DNA from: Bacteroidota bacterium
GTDB lineage: Bacteria; Bacteroidota; Bacteroidia; J057; JADKCL01
Direction of reading: 5' to 3'
Length of the DNA: 64,000 bases
Assembly (NCBI GenBank): GCA_016718825.1
Contig: JADKCL010000040.1
Span: 5,142-69,141 of the forward strand
Part shown: positions 52,174 through 61,221 of the stretch, in pieces
How the letters are laid out: every line of letters begins with the position of its first letter
How positions within the stretch are numbered: position 1 is the stretch's first letter
Program-made: the position numbers and the translations under genes
The notes under the pieces: model-generated
Databases searched by the model: none
The model's input: only the letters and a program-made list of their open reading frames with translations
Told to the model about the DNA's origin: nothing

Positions 52174-53511
52174 ATGGGAAAGCTGTCTATTCTTCTGAAA
52201 CTCTTAGGCTTTGTCGCGATCTTCTTGTTTCCTGCAGGATTGCAAGCCCAATGGAATTACGTAGGGCCGGCCGGGATTTCCTCTGGATGGTCTGCTTACA
52301 ACGATATCGCAGTGGATTCTGGTGGTGCGCCGATCGTAGTCTTTCGAGACATTGGATTGCAGTCTGCCCCCTGTCTGCGGTGGGATGGCAGCCAATGGGA
52401 ACAAATCGGAGCGGCAAGCGATACATTTCCGGTGGGGTACGATTTGCATTTGTTCGTCGGCAAGGAAGACAAGATTTCCCTGGTTTTTCAGGACGAAGGA
52501 AACAACTACCTCTCCTGTATCCGCTACAACGGAAGTCAGTGGGATTATGTCGGTTCCCAATACCTCAGTCAGTCAATGGCCAATTACGTTACCGCAGCCT
52601 ATGACACTGCTGGCCAATTCCATGTGGCATTTGTGGACATGAACGGTTTCCACTTTCTTCGGGAAAATGGGGCCAATTGGGATGCATTGCCCATGAACGG
52701 TTTGCCTTCCCCGATCGCGTATACATCCTTGCAATTCGGTCCTGACAATACGCCGTATTTGATGTTTACCGATATGAATACGTTGAAGGCCAATTGCATG
52801 TCATGGAACGGCGCGGCTTGGGTCGGGGTCGGGAACGCCGGATTCTCCACCAATTTTGCCAAAGATGATCGGTTGCTCATTTCGCCTACAGGTGCCATAT
52901 TTTGTGCTTACGACGATGGCTTGACAACGGTGAAGAAATTGAATGCACAGACGCAAATGTGGGAACTGATCGGGCAGGCGGGACTGGGAGGATCCTTTAT
53001 GGGCCTCGAAGACTTTATTCGGGATTCAAACGGCGGACTTTATATCAGCACCTCGCAAATTGCAGGCGATCATGCACGTTGCCTGAAATTTGACGGAAGC
53101 AGTTGGTCACAGATCGGCGGAACGGGCATCAACGACACGACGGCAGGCTATCCCAATATCGCCCTCAGCCCCGACGGGACACTCTTTTGCACCTACAATG
53201 ATTTCGAAATTTCCAAAGCGGTCGTCAAGGAATTCGTAGGGGCCGTCAAGGTGGAGGAGCAGGCTTTGGGTGCTGATTTCGAACTGTTTCCAAATCCTGG
53301 GTCATCGTCACTCCATTTCAGCGAGCCCTCAATCCGTGCAAAATTCTCGGTGAGAATTCTGGATATCAGGGGCAAGGTTCGTTGGATGGGAAATCTGACG
53401 CAGCAGGATGCCGTTTCTGGAATCGACCTGACAAATTTGGACGCGGGATTGTATTTCGTGGAATTGACCTCCGCCAATGGAACATTCTGCCGGAAATGGA
53501 TCAAGCAATAG
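52174..53511 (+). CDS. Secreted beta-propeller-like protein with T9SS type A sorting domain
   Basis: A 445-residue exported protein. The signal peptide (LLKLLGFVAIFLFPAGLQAQ) is followed by repeats of about 50-60 residues (CLRWDGSQWEQIGAA, CIRYNGSQWDYVGSQ, CMSWNGAAWVGVGNA, CLKFDGSSWSQIGGT), which should fold as a beta-propeller. The T9SS sorting domain is FELFPNPGSSSLHFSEP ... DAGLYFVELTSANG. No catalytic motif. It is convergent with the CotH gene at 53533, with only 21 bases between the stops. Confidence 0.8.
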   Translation: MGKLSILLKLLGFVAIFLFPAGLQAQWNYVGPAGISSGWSAYNDIAVDSGGAPIVVFRDIGLQSAPCLRWDGSQWEQIGAASDTFPVGYDLHLFVGKEDKISLVFQDEGNNYLSCIRYNGSQWDYVGSQYLSQSMANYVTAAYDTAGQFHVAFVDMNGFHFLRENGANWDALPMNGLPSPIAYTSLQFGPDNTPYLMFTDMNTLKANCMSWNGAAWVGVGNAGFSTNFAKDDRLLISPTGAIFCAYDDGLTTVKKLNAQTQMWELIGQAGLGGSFMGLEDFIRDSNGGLYISTSQIAGDHARCLKFDGSSWSQIGGTGINDTTAGYPNIALSPDGTLFCTYNDFEISKAVVKEFVGAVKVEEQALGADFELFPNPGSSSLHFSEPSIRAKFSVRILDIRGKVRWMGNLTQQDAVSGIDLTNLDAGLYFVELTSANGTFCRKWIKQ

Positions 53512-53532
53512 GCGAAATTCGGCAATCCTTGT

Positions 53533-55626
53533 CTAGCGGGTAACCGTCAATTTTTTCGTTTGCAACACGCCTCCTGAGAGGACGTTCACGAAGTAGACTC
53601 CCGGTGTTTGCACCTCTAAAATGCAAGCGGCAGCATCGGGATGGGAAATCATCAGCACCTTTCCGAGCAAGTCCGTGACGGTAACTTCCTCAATGGGAGA
53701 ACCGCTTACCACGTGAAACTGACCTGCGGAGGGATTGGGATAAACCCTGAGATGGGGTCCTGTATCGGCACCCGCCACCCCGACAACCGGCGGATAGCAA
53801 GTCCCCGGCAAATTCGCATCGATCCAAGCAAGCCTGCCGACGATCCATTGTTTCATATAGTCCAATTCCTCCTGAAAGGTATTGGCCAATGGGGAAGGGT
53901 TGGGCCAAACATAGGTGCCGAGAATCTGCCATTGCCGGAAGTGCCGCACTTGGGCCTGATTGAGCAGCGTCGCAACCGAGTCGATGTAATGAAAGATATG
54001 CGCGGTATCGAGGACATTGCTCCGCAATTCCGTCCAACGACATTGTAAGTTGTTGGTAAAGAGGGTGTCTTGCACGAGCCTTTTCCACCAGAATGGCATG
54101 TCGCAAGCACAATAATCCGGCTCGTTGTAATGCCAATCTGCTACTTCCGGCGCATTGCAATAGTCCGCTCCACGCCAAGCGCCGTTGAAATCCCAAGAGG
54201 GGCCCATCGTCAGCTTCCCGCCCTTGCTGTCCTTGTCCTTGTAGAAGTAGGTCGACAGCCAATAGGCATCCACATTTTTGGCCAATTCGTTGAGGAGAAA
54301 ATAGTCGACAAACGAGCGTTCATTTCCGAAATGGCGCCATCCGATCGTCGTATCCTGGAAAAATGGTCCGTCCAAGGCCGTTTCAAAGCTGTCGATATAG
54401 GCCTCGATATAGGCTTGTTGAACGGGAAGCAAGGTCCCCGCCTTCGGCGAAACCAGCTGGAAATTGATCACGTTGTTGCTCGGATTGGTTTGGTCGGGCA
54501 GGAAATTGGATTGCCATGACGGGCCGCCGATCCAGTCGATCTTGGCGATGTAGCCTCCGGTCAGGTCATCGCCGATGGTATCGTTGAGCGTCAATTTGGC
54601 GATGTCCACGCGGTCGCCGTCCCGTTTGATGGATTCCGTGATTTCATAGATGCCTTGGTAGGACCCATTGAGAATGACCTCGCAATAGCGCCCGCGGACC
54701 GCATATTGGCCCATGTCATTGCTCAGCGCATAGGACAACCAATTGCGCATGCACGACTTGTCGCTGTAGGGCCCATACAAAATCCAATCGTGTTCCTTGG
54801 GCATGCCCAGCAGCATCGTGTCGAGGTTGCCGCCGTTTTGGTCCCACGTTTCGAAGGCATATTGTTTCTGCGGAAAGCTCTGCGAACTGTTGCCGCGGAC
54901 TTCGATGCCAATCCAGCCTTCGTAGGAATTGAAGGAATCGTTGACATGGTTCAGCATCCCCGGGCCATTGTCGATGATGCCCATATAAGCCGCAATCTTG
55001 GGGTCATTGGGGATGCTTTGGCCTTGCGTGTTGAGGATCACGAGCGGCAAGTCGGTCGCAGAGACGATTTGTGCCGTCGCCGGATTGTTGCCGAATGTTA
55101 TCGACCAACTGTTGACGTAGCCGGTGTCTGCGCCATAGGTGTCCGTCACCCGCAGGAACCAGGTTCCGTTGCCGTTTTGTTGATTGTTGACCACGCCCAT
55201 CTGACTTTGCGGACGGAAAACGCCGGTAAAGGGAGCCGAACCCTGCCAAATGCCGAGCGCAGCAGTATCAGTGAAGCAGGTATTGGTAAAGTCATGCCCG
55301 CCGCCGCCTTGGCCGGCAACAAGCAATGTGGTTGTACCATCTGGCGAAACCAAGGAAATTTCCAAGTCACTGTCATAAGTGTGCGTGAGATCAATGCAAA
55401 CGGATTCAAGGCCAAAACCGATGGTGTCGATATTCGCAGGAATTAAACCAATGACGGTCAGGGGAATGTCAATGGTCGTCAGGTCATGAATCGGTCCGCC
55501 GCCGCCCGTGAAGGTCTGTGCAAATGCGCTCGCTACGACAAGCGTGGCTGCTGCCGAGAGCAACATTTTGCGCAGCATTCGCTGATAGATGTTTTGAAAT
55601 TTTTTCAACGGACTCAGACCTTTCAT
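53533..55626 (-). CDS. Secreted CotH-kinase protein with P-domain and T9SS sorting domain
   Basis: A 697-residue exported protein, paralogue of the gene at 45349. I start at MKGLSPLKKFQ (55626), two codons inside the first ATG. The signal region reaches SAFAQ. The P-domain follows (HTYDSDLEISLVSPDG, GNGTWFLRVTDTYGADTG). The CotH domain has GIYEITESIKRDGDRVDIAK and GGKLTMGPSWDFNGAW, where the last Asp of WDxD is Asn, a change also common in Bacteroidota CotH proteins. No PKD module is present, which is the main difference from its paralogue. The T9SS sorting domain ends the protein (VYPNPSAGQFHVVSG ... PGVYFVNVLSGG). Surface kinase activity is inferred only. Confidence 0.85.
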   Translation of the reverse strand: MKGLSPLKKFQNIYQRMLRKMLLSAAATLVVASAFAQTFTGGGGPIHDLTTIDIPLTVIGLIPANIDTIGFGLESVCIDLTHTYDSDLEISLVSPDGTTTLLVAGQGGGGHDFTNTCFTDTAALGIWQGSAPFTGVFRPQSQMGVVNNQQNGNGTWFLRVTDTYGADTGYVNSWSITFGNNPATAQIVSATDLPLVILNTQGQSIPNDPKIAAYMGIIDNGPGMLNHVNDSFNSYEGWIGIEVRGNSSQSFPQKQYAFETWDQNGGNLDTMLLGMPKEHDWILYGPYSDKSCMRNWLSYALSNDMGQYAVRGRYCEVILNGSYQGIYEITESIKRDGDRVDIAKLTLNDTIGDDLTGGYIAKIDWIGGPSWQSNFLPDQTNPSNNVINFQLVSPKAGTLLPVQQAYIEAYIDSFETALDGPFFQDTTIGWRHFGNERSFVDYFLLNELAKNVDAYWLSTYFYKDKDSKGGKLTMGPSWDFNGAWRGADYCNAPEVADWHYNEPDYCACDMPFWWKRLVQDTLFTNNLQCRWTELRSNVLDTAHIFHYIDSVATLLNQAQVRHFRQWQILGTYVWPNPSPLANTFQEELDYMKQWIVGRLAWIDANLPGTCYPPVVGVAGADTGPHLRVYPNPSAGQFHVVSGSPIEEVTVTDLLGKVLMISHPDAAACILEVQTPGVYFVNVLSGGVLQTKKLTVTR

Positions 55627-55844
55627 ATTCAATGCATGTTCGGAAATTTCATCGGAAGATCAAAAGAGTGGATGTCATCCCTCAGGCAAATGGACATTTT
55701 CCTAAGTCGGCACTCGTGGAGAATCGATTTTTGATAAGCGGGGACTTTTTGCGACATTCGTCAGAGCTTAGTCTAAAGAAATGTCGGCGGAGAACAGTGG
55801 CATTTTGAATGTACCGGCCGCCCCACACGCTCCGAGGAAACGGT

Positions 55845-56474
55845 ATGGAAATGCAACGCAGCAGCATGTTGATCCTGATCTTGTTGGTGTTCTGCTCCTG
55901 CGGAAATTCGTCGGTACCCACGCGCGAGAATTCTGCATCGATGAAGGAAGTGAATCAAAACGCGTCTCCAACCGAAACGATGGAAGCGTATTTGGAGCGA
56001 TTTGATACTTGGTTTTCGGAGGCCAATACGCTCATCACCGAAGGTTACGAAAAAGCGAGCGCCAATGTCGTCTTGGAGGAAGATGAGGAATGGGAATGTG
56101 ATTGGGAAATGGATGCCAAAGCAATCCATGCCGCGTCAAGGAAGGCCATTCGGGCAACGGATTTGCTGGATCCAAGCCTCCAAAAATCATGGCTTTCCAT
56201 TTTGGATTCCGCTGATGCACAAAGTGGTATTTACACGATCGGAACCTTGATGCACATGGGCAAATATGAACCCAATTACTTCGGCGATAAAACTTCGGGC
56301 TTTTTTCAGGAGCAGTCCATGCAGCCTACTAAGGGCTCAAATGGAGAGATTGCATCCCTTTGGTATCCCGAAACGATTTGCGGCGGACAAGCCGTCACGG
56401 GCAGGATTGCCGTCAAATTGCGCGAAGAAAAGGGGAAGCTTTTGCTTGTGCATGCGGTTTATGTGCTGGATTAG
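55845..56474 (+). CDS. Predicted lipoprotein; C-terminus may continue past 56474
   Basis: A 209-residue protein from MEMQRSSMLILILLVFCSCG, with a lipobox near CSCG. The acidic linker and helical part (MEAYLERFDTWFSEANTLIT, VVLEEDEEWECDWEMDAKAI) are followed by a region near residues 160-205 (NGEIASLWYPETICGGQAVT). After the stop at 56472-56474, the next frame continues with plausible hydrophilic text (GEVAKYPLPESDENTGWSLP) up to a stop at 56578-56580, so the true end may lie there if a base is wrong. No family is recognised. It is divergent from the CotH gene with about 220 bases between them. Confidence 0.55.
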   Translation: MEMQRSSMLILILLVFCSCGNSSVPTRENSASMKEVNQNASPTETMEAYLERFDTWFSEANTLITEGYEKASANVVLEEDEEWECDWEMDAKAIHAASRKAIRATDLLDPSLQKSWLSILDSADAQSGIYTIGTLMHMGKYEPNYFGDKTSGFFQEQSMQPTKGSNGEIASLWYPETICGGQAVTGRIAVKLREEKGKLLLVHAVYVLD

Positions 56475-56760
56475 GGCGGGGGAGGTCGCCAAGTATCCGC
56501 TGCCTGAAAGTGACGAAAATACTGGATGGTCGTTGCCTAAAGACGCTCCGTGCCAAATCAAGCTTGATTTGATCGATTGATTTTCGCTAAAAATTTCAGT
56601 GGGACACTTGTGAAAAGTTATCCAATTGGCTAACTTTACCCATGCCTCGTGAAATTGCTCGACAAGTTGGGGGTTGGGGGAGGATTTTGGAAATTTTACC
56701 ATTCCCCCCAAAACTCTGCCTGAACCAAGATCGATTGGCGGGAGGGGGCTCTAAGGGTAA
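56475..56760. other. Intergenic stretch before the toxin remnant
   Basis: About 285 bases. The first 105 bases may be the true C-terminal coding end of the lipoprotein gene in the +1 frame (stop at 56578-56580). The rest contains a G-rich patch near 56669-56690 and no recognised toxin N-terminus. Confidence 0.4.
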
Positions 56761-56898
56761 ATATTTTGCTGCTTCGATGCAGGAGATTTGGTGATCCTAT
56801 TCAACGGATTTCAGAAGAAGACGGATAAGACGCCAAAACAGGAAATTGAGCGTGCGGAAAAACTAAAGATTGCTTATTATGAAAACAAAGGGAAATAG
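56761..56898 (+). pseudogene. C-terminal remnant of a HigB/RelE-type toxin (phage Gp49-like)
   Basis: In one frame, right after an in-frame TAA, the text is FCCFDAGDLVILFNGFQKKT then KTPKQEIERAEKLKIAYYEN, the C-terminal third of HigB-type mRNA-cleaving toxins. The N-terminal two thirds are not found in any frame upstream. The stop overlaps the antitoxin ATG by about 20 bases, the normal HigBA gene order with toxin first. It is almost certainly inactive. Confidence 0.65.
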
Positions 56899-57178
56899 CA
56901 TAGTTTCATGGGATGCCCATCTAGACAAAAAATACGGCAAGGAAGCGGCTCGGATTCAATTTGAAAAGAGTTTGGAAACTACTAAAATCGTGTACTGATC
57001 CAAGAGGCGCGGAAGCAACAAACCTCACGCAAGAAAGGAGCTCGCTCTCAAATCTGGGACCACTAAGAGTTATATCTCTCGCATTGAAAACGATGCAAGT
57101 GATATTCGGCTTTCTACCCTGATGCGGATCATTCGCGAGGGATTGGGTGGGCAGTTGAAGTTGTCTGTGGAGATGTGA
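56879..57178 (+). pseudogene. HigA-like XRE antitoxin with two compensating frame breaks
   Basis: It starts MKTKGNSIVSWDAHLDKKYG. The frame hits TGA at 56996; the homologous text LIQEARKQQ continues one frame over. Near 57025-57035 the original frame returns with ELALKSGTTKSYISRIENDA, the helix-turn-helix, and IRLSTLMRIIREGLGGQL up to the stop at 57176. HigA antitoxins bind their toxin and repress their own promoter. The two breaks cancel in frame. It could be a sequence artefact with a living antitoxin, but the truncated toxin suggests a decaying module. Confidence 0.6.
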
Positions 57179-57198
57179 TGGAAATTTGAATACGGGTT

Positions 57199-57488
57199 TT
57201 ACGAACCCTCCTTTTTTGAATTGCACGCCGCATCCATTTCGATGGCATCAAAGAAATCGTCACGCAGCGCCAATGTCGCCTCGAATCGATCAGCCCAATC
57301 GGATGAATGGAGCACCAACGAATCGGCTTCTGCAAGCGGTAGTTCAAATTCCGTTCTAAGAGCGCGTAAACCGTTGCGATTTGGGTGGCACCTTGTGCAC
57401 GCAACAATGAAATCACCTGTTCCGCGGAATGGCCTTGTGATTTCCAATTCCTGGCAGATTCGCAAAAGGGCTGAAATGCTTCAAACAT
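57199..57488 (-). CDS. Small hypothetical protein (one frame break)
   Basis: About 96 residues after repair. It starts MFEAFQPFCESARNWKSQGH and SAEQVISLLRAQGATQIATV, slips near 57358-57363, then reads RTEFELPLAEADSLVLHSSD and LALRDDFFDAIEMD. The arrangement of a helix with LRxQGA, then LPLAEADxLV, resembles the small ribosomal L7/L12-like helical proteins common in Bacteroidota; their role is unknown. The coherent text on both sides of the break argues for a sequence error. It is convergent with the HigA-like remnant. Confidence 0.55.
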
Positions 57489-57565
57489 AACCAACTATTG
57501 TCGTTCAATTTATAAATCTAACCGGATCAACAACGCTTTGCAAACCCATCCCCCCGCCAGAGGCG

Positions 57566-57680
57566 TCCCGTCGATCCGCATGCGGCAAGATGCCGCCGCG
57601 TCGTGCCTTGCCATTTTCCATTAGCTTCGCTGAATGCTTCTCAATTCTCAATTCTCAATTCTCCATTTTCATCCTCCATT
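57566..57680. repeat. Compound intergenic repeat upstream of deoC
   Basis: A GC-rich palindromic bit (GATCCGCATGCGG, about 57573-57585, then GGCAAGATGCCGCC) is followed by ATTAGCTTCGCTGAATGC and three TTCTCAA heptamers (57638-57661). The same AGCTTCGCTGAA plus TTCTCAA arrangement occurs at 34114-34243, so this is a dispersed compound element. Confidence 0.6.
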
Positions 57681-57714
57681 TCAATTTTCCATTATCAATC
57701 CCTATCTTAGCCCC

Positions 57715-58632
57715 ATGTCTACACCCAGTATGATATCTACCTTTAATCCACGTCATGTCGTCACCGTCGATCAGGTCGGCGTGGAGGAGCGGGTCGCGAA
57801 GTTCAAGACGCGCTCCATCAAGAAGGAAAGCAAGGTCGCAGCCCTCAAGCTCGCCCTCAACATGATCGACCTCACCACCCTCGAAGGCAAGGACACGCCC
57901 GGCAAGGTCAAGCAGCTCTGTTACAAGGCTATGCATCCGCATGATGCCTATCCGGACCTGCCGACTGTCGCCGCGATTTGCGTCTATCCGAGTATGGTCC
58001 GCGTCGCCAAAAAGGCCCTCGAAGGCTCCAAGATCAATGTCGCTTCCGTCTCCACGGCCTTCCCGTCCGGTCAGGCACCTCTCCAAGTCAAGCTCGACGA
58101 CACCAAGTTCGCGGTGGACGAAGGGGCCGACGAAATCGACATGGTCATCAGCCGCGGCGAATTTTTGCGTGGCAACTACAACTTCGTTTTTGACGAAATC
58201 GCAGCCATCAAGGAGGCTTGCGGCAAAGCCCACCTCAAGGTGATCCTCGAGACCGGCGAACTCGCCACCCTCGACAACGTGCGCATCGCGAGCGAGATCG
58301 CCATGCATGCGGGCGGGGATTTTATCAAGACTTCGACGGGCAAGGTGCAGCCTGCCGCCACGATGGAGGTGACCCTCGTGATGTTTGAGGCCATCCGCGA
58401 CTTTCTATTATCAGACGGGCAAAATGGTCGGAATGAAGCCTGCAGGGGGCATCCGCGAATCCAAGCAGGCGTTGCATTACCTCGTGATGCTGCGCGAGAC
58501 GCTCGGTCAAGCCTGGATGAACAACGAATGGTTCCGGTTTGGCGCTAGCACCCTCGCCAACGACATCTTGATGCAGCTCGTCAAGGAAAAACGGGCGTTT
58601 ACCAATCATTGGACTATTTCTCCATCGACTAA
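57715..58632 (+). CDS. deoC: Deoxyribose-phosphate aldolase (two frame breaks)
   Basis: Cleaves 2-deoxyribose 5-phosphate to acetaldehyde and glyceraldehyde 3-phosphate, in deoxynucleoside breakdown. About 305 residues after repair, in line with the longer DeoC class. Key text: KVILETGEL, GGDFIKTSTGK (Schiff-base Lys), GMKPAGGIR (second Lys). The frame slips at a T-run at 58402-58404 (GACTTTCTATTATC, one T too many) and at an A-run 58587-58591 (one A too few). With both repaired, the end reads VYQSLDYFSID, the normal DeoC tail, with TAA at 58630. The aldehyde dehydrogenase ATG follows four bases later, so acetaldehyde can be passed on to it. Confidence 0.9.
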
Positions 58633-58636
58633 GACA

Positions 58637-60113
58637 ATGGCAAAAGAGAAAAAACCGGCCGTGGTCGGCCTGCAATTCGATACAGAATGGCAATATGCAC
58701 CCTCGCCGGAGAGCAGGGACCATATTCAGCTCAAGGACCAATACGAGCTGTTCATCGGTGGGGAATGGGTGAAACCTTCGTCGGGCAAATACTTTGACAC
58801 GATCAATCCTGCGACCGAGGAAAAGTTGGCACGTATCGCCGAGGCCAACAAAGCCGACGTGGACAAGGCCGTGAAAGCTGCCCGCCACGCCTACGACACG
58901 TATTGGAAAGCATGTCGCCCAAGGACCGCGGCAATACATCTTCCGCATTGCCAGGATGTTGCAGGAAAAGGCCCGCGAATTTGCCATCATCGAAACGATG
59001 GACGGCGGCAAGGCGATCCGCGAATCCCGCGACATCGACGTGCCTTTGGCGGCCAACCACTTTTTCTACTATGCGGGCTGGGCCGACAAGCTGGAATACG
59101 CATTCCCCAACCGCAAACCCGAGCCGCTCGGCGTCGCCGGACAGATCATCCCCTGGAACTTTCCGCTGCTCATGGCCGCTTGGAAGCTCGCGCCGGCCTT
59201 GGCGACGGGCAATACCGTGGTGCTGAAACCCGCCGAAACGACGCCTTTGACGGCGTTGAAACTGGCAGAATTGATTCAGGAAGCGGATTTGCCACCCGGA
59301 GTCGTGAACATCATCACAGGATTTGGCGCAACGGGTGCCGAGCTTGTGAACCATCCCGACGTGGACAAAATCGCGTTTACAGGTTCGACCGATGTCGGAA
59401 AGATCATCCAACGGGCGATCGCCGGAACCAACAAGAAGGTGACACTGGAATTGGGTGGCAAGGCTGCGAATATCATTTTCGAAGACGCACCGCTGGATCA
59501 AGCTGTCGAAGGCATCATCAACGGCATCTATTTCAACCAAGGCCACGTCTGCTGCGCGGGTTCGCGCCTGTTTGTGCAGGAGGGCGTGTATGACACGGTC
59601 ATCCGCAAGCTCAAAGACAGAATGAAAACCCTGATCGTGGGCGATCCGCTGGACAAAAACACGGACGTCGGCGCGATCAATTCCGCAAGTCAGCTCAAGA
59701 CGATCCAGGATTACATCAAAATCGGGCAGGATGAAGGCGCAGAAATGTTCCAGAATGCCTGTTCGTTGCCCGGAAAAGGCTTTTGGTGCCGTCCGACGTT
59801 GTTTTTGAATGCTTCTCAGAGCCACCGCATCGTGCAAGAGGAGATTTTTGGTCCCGTCTTGGCAGTGCAGACCTTCCGCACCGTCGATGAGGTGATCGAA
59901 AAGGCCAACAATACGAGCTACGGCCTCAGCGCCGGGGTTTGGACCGACAAGGGTTCCAAGATTTTCCAAGTCAGCAGCAAGCTGCGGGCCGGCGTGATCT
60001 GGGCGAATACGTACAACAAGTTCGATCCGGCATCGCCATTCGGCGGCTACAAGGAGAGTGGATTTGGAAGGGAAGGCGGACTGCACGGGCTGGGGGCTTA
60101 TGTGCGGTTTTGA
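58637..60113 (+). CDS. Aldehyde dehydrogenase family protein (two frame breaks)
   Basis: About 490 residues after repair. Starts MAKEKKPAVVGLQFDTEWQY. Two slips in 30 bases (near 58910 and 58933) join YDTYWK, SMSPKDRG and FRIARMLQEKAREFAI. Catalytic and cofactor residues are intact: NAD fold AGQIIPWNFPLLMAAWKLA, VVLKPAETTPLTA, FTGSTDVGK, general base Glu in TLELGGKAANI, nucleophile Cys in GHVCCAGSRLF, and FGPVLAVQTF. It probably oxidises acetaldehyde released by DeoC to acetate. It is translationally close to both neighbours (4 bases after deoC, 17 bases before the nuclease). Confidence 0.9.
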
Positions 60114-60130
60114 GGGGAATCGGTGAGAAA

Positions 60131-60708
60131 ATGGCAAGTTCAGTAGAAAATATCGCCAAAATCCGGACTTATCGGTCGATTGAAGAGTTGCGGGCACTAT
60201 GGAACACCCTCAAAGAGAAGGAACCGAACCTGAATTGGGAAGCAGGACTTGCGTTTGAGTATTTGATTGTGCGAGCTTTCGAAATTGAAGGAGCGCGGGC
60301 GACCTACTCTTATCCTGTGGAATTGCTTGGCAAGAAAAATATTGAACAAATTGATGGATTGGTTTCGATTGACAGTCTAAATCTTCATGTTTTGATTGAA
60401 TCCAAGGAATGGGATGCAACAGTTCCATTTGGGCCAATGGCAAAAATGAGAAGCCAACTGATGCGGCGTCCTCAAACTTGATCGGATCTTTGTTCACAAC
60501 CTCGGCTTTCACTTGGGAAGCGACCATTTTAGCCCATTTTTTTGCCCCGCAGACTATCTTGTTGTGGACGTCTGACGATATTGAGTATTGTTTTGAAAAT
60601 GAGTACTTTGTTGGCTCGCTGCTGGCAAAGTACCACTATGCAATTCAGGAAGGAAAGCCTAATTTTGATTTAAAGGTAAATGACCCAAAAAGGAGGGAGA
60701 ACGCATGA
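60131..60708 (+). CDS. PD-(D/E)XK restriction-endonuclease-like protein (one frame break)
   Basis: About 192 residues after repair. It begins MASSVENIAKIRTYRSIEEL. The nuclease core is EIDGLV-like (EQIDGLVSIDSLNLHVLIES then KEW): Asp in QIDGLV and Glu-x-Lys in IESKEW fit an Mrr-type PD-(D/E)XK active site, with upstream Glu in WEAGLAFEYLIVRAFE. The frame slips near 60468-60473 and continues SNLIGSLFTTSAFTWEATIL, APQTILLWTSDDIEYCF and VGSLLAKYHYAI. It ends by an ATGA overlap with the TOPRIM-like gene, so the two are surely co-translated. It sits between the two aldehyde dehydrogenase genes without promoter space. A DNA-cutting, possibly defensive role is inferred. Confidence 0.72.
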
Positions 60709-61216
60709 AAACTAGAATAGTGACCGAAGGCCCTGATGATGCAGAAATTTTGAGGTCTATCTTGGGCGTTTCAATGGCTTGATCGATGAGATTGGCTTTC
60801 GCACAGGAATTGTGAGTGCAGTTATTGCCACTGACACGATTTTGAGCACTTCCGATGATGTCGTGATCTTGGTTGCCGACGCCGATGACGACAAAAGTAA
60901 ATCCAATGAGGCTTACGTGAGGATGCTTGTAGGCAAGGATCGTGAACGGTTCAAGCTCATTTTGCTTCAGCCAGAAATAGAATCTTTGTTTTTTTCAGAC
61001 AAGAACGCTTTGGAGGCTGCGCTTGGGCAAAAAATTCCAGACATGGTTTGGGAAATTGGCATGTCTGCCCCCAAAAGTACGTTGTCGGCACTACTTGGCA
61101 GAGGGAAAAAAGCCGACTTCTCTAAGTTGCTTTCTTCAATTCCCCTGCTGTCCGCCATGCGCAACCATCCCAAAATCAAGGAGATACAAGAATTCGCCCA
61201 AGTGGCACACGCATAA
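60705..61216 (+). CDS. TOPRIM-like domain protein partner of the nuclease (one frame break)
   Basis: About 170 residues after repair. It starts MKTRIVTEGPDDAEILRSIL, with the TOPRIM Glu in VTEGPDD. The frame slips near 60760-60770 and continues RFNGLIDEIGFRTG. The DxD motif is VVILVADADDDKSKSNEA, then ERFKLILLQPEIESLFF. The tail is helical (LLSSIPLLSAMRNHPKIKEI). The E and DxD residues match the metal-binding TOPRIM signature of OLD-like nucleases and topoisomerase/primase cores, but the protein has no ATPase domain. The four-base overlap with the nuclease gene ties them together functionally. The next gene follows after five bases. Confidence 0.65.
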
Positions 61217-61221
61217 ACACA

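Noticed and set aside
57715..60113. deoC and ALDH as pseudogenes
   Set aside because: All catalytic residues are kept and the repaired ends are canonical (VYQSLDYFSID), so single-base errors at homopolymers are the simpler reading.
58803..60197. 464-codon minus-strand frame over the aldehyde dehydrogenase
   Set aside because: It is antisense to a gene with all ALDH active-site residues, and its translation is Arg/His-rich with no domain.
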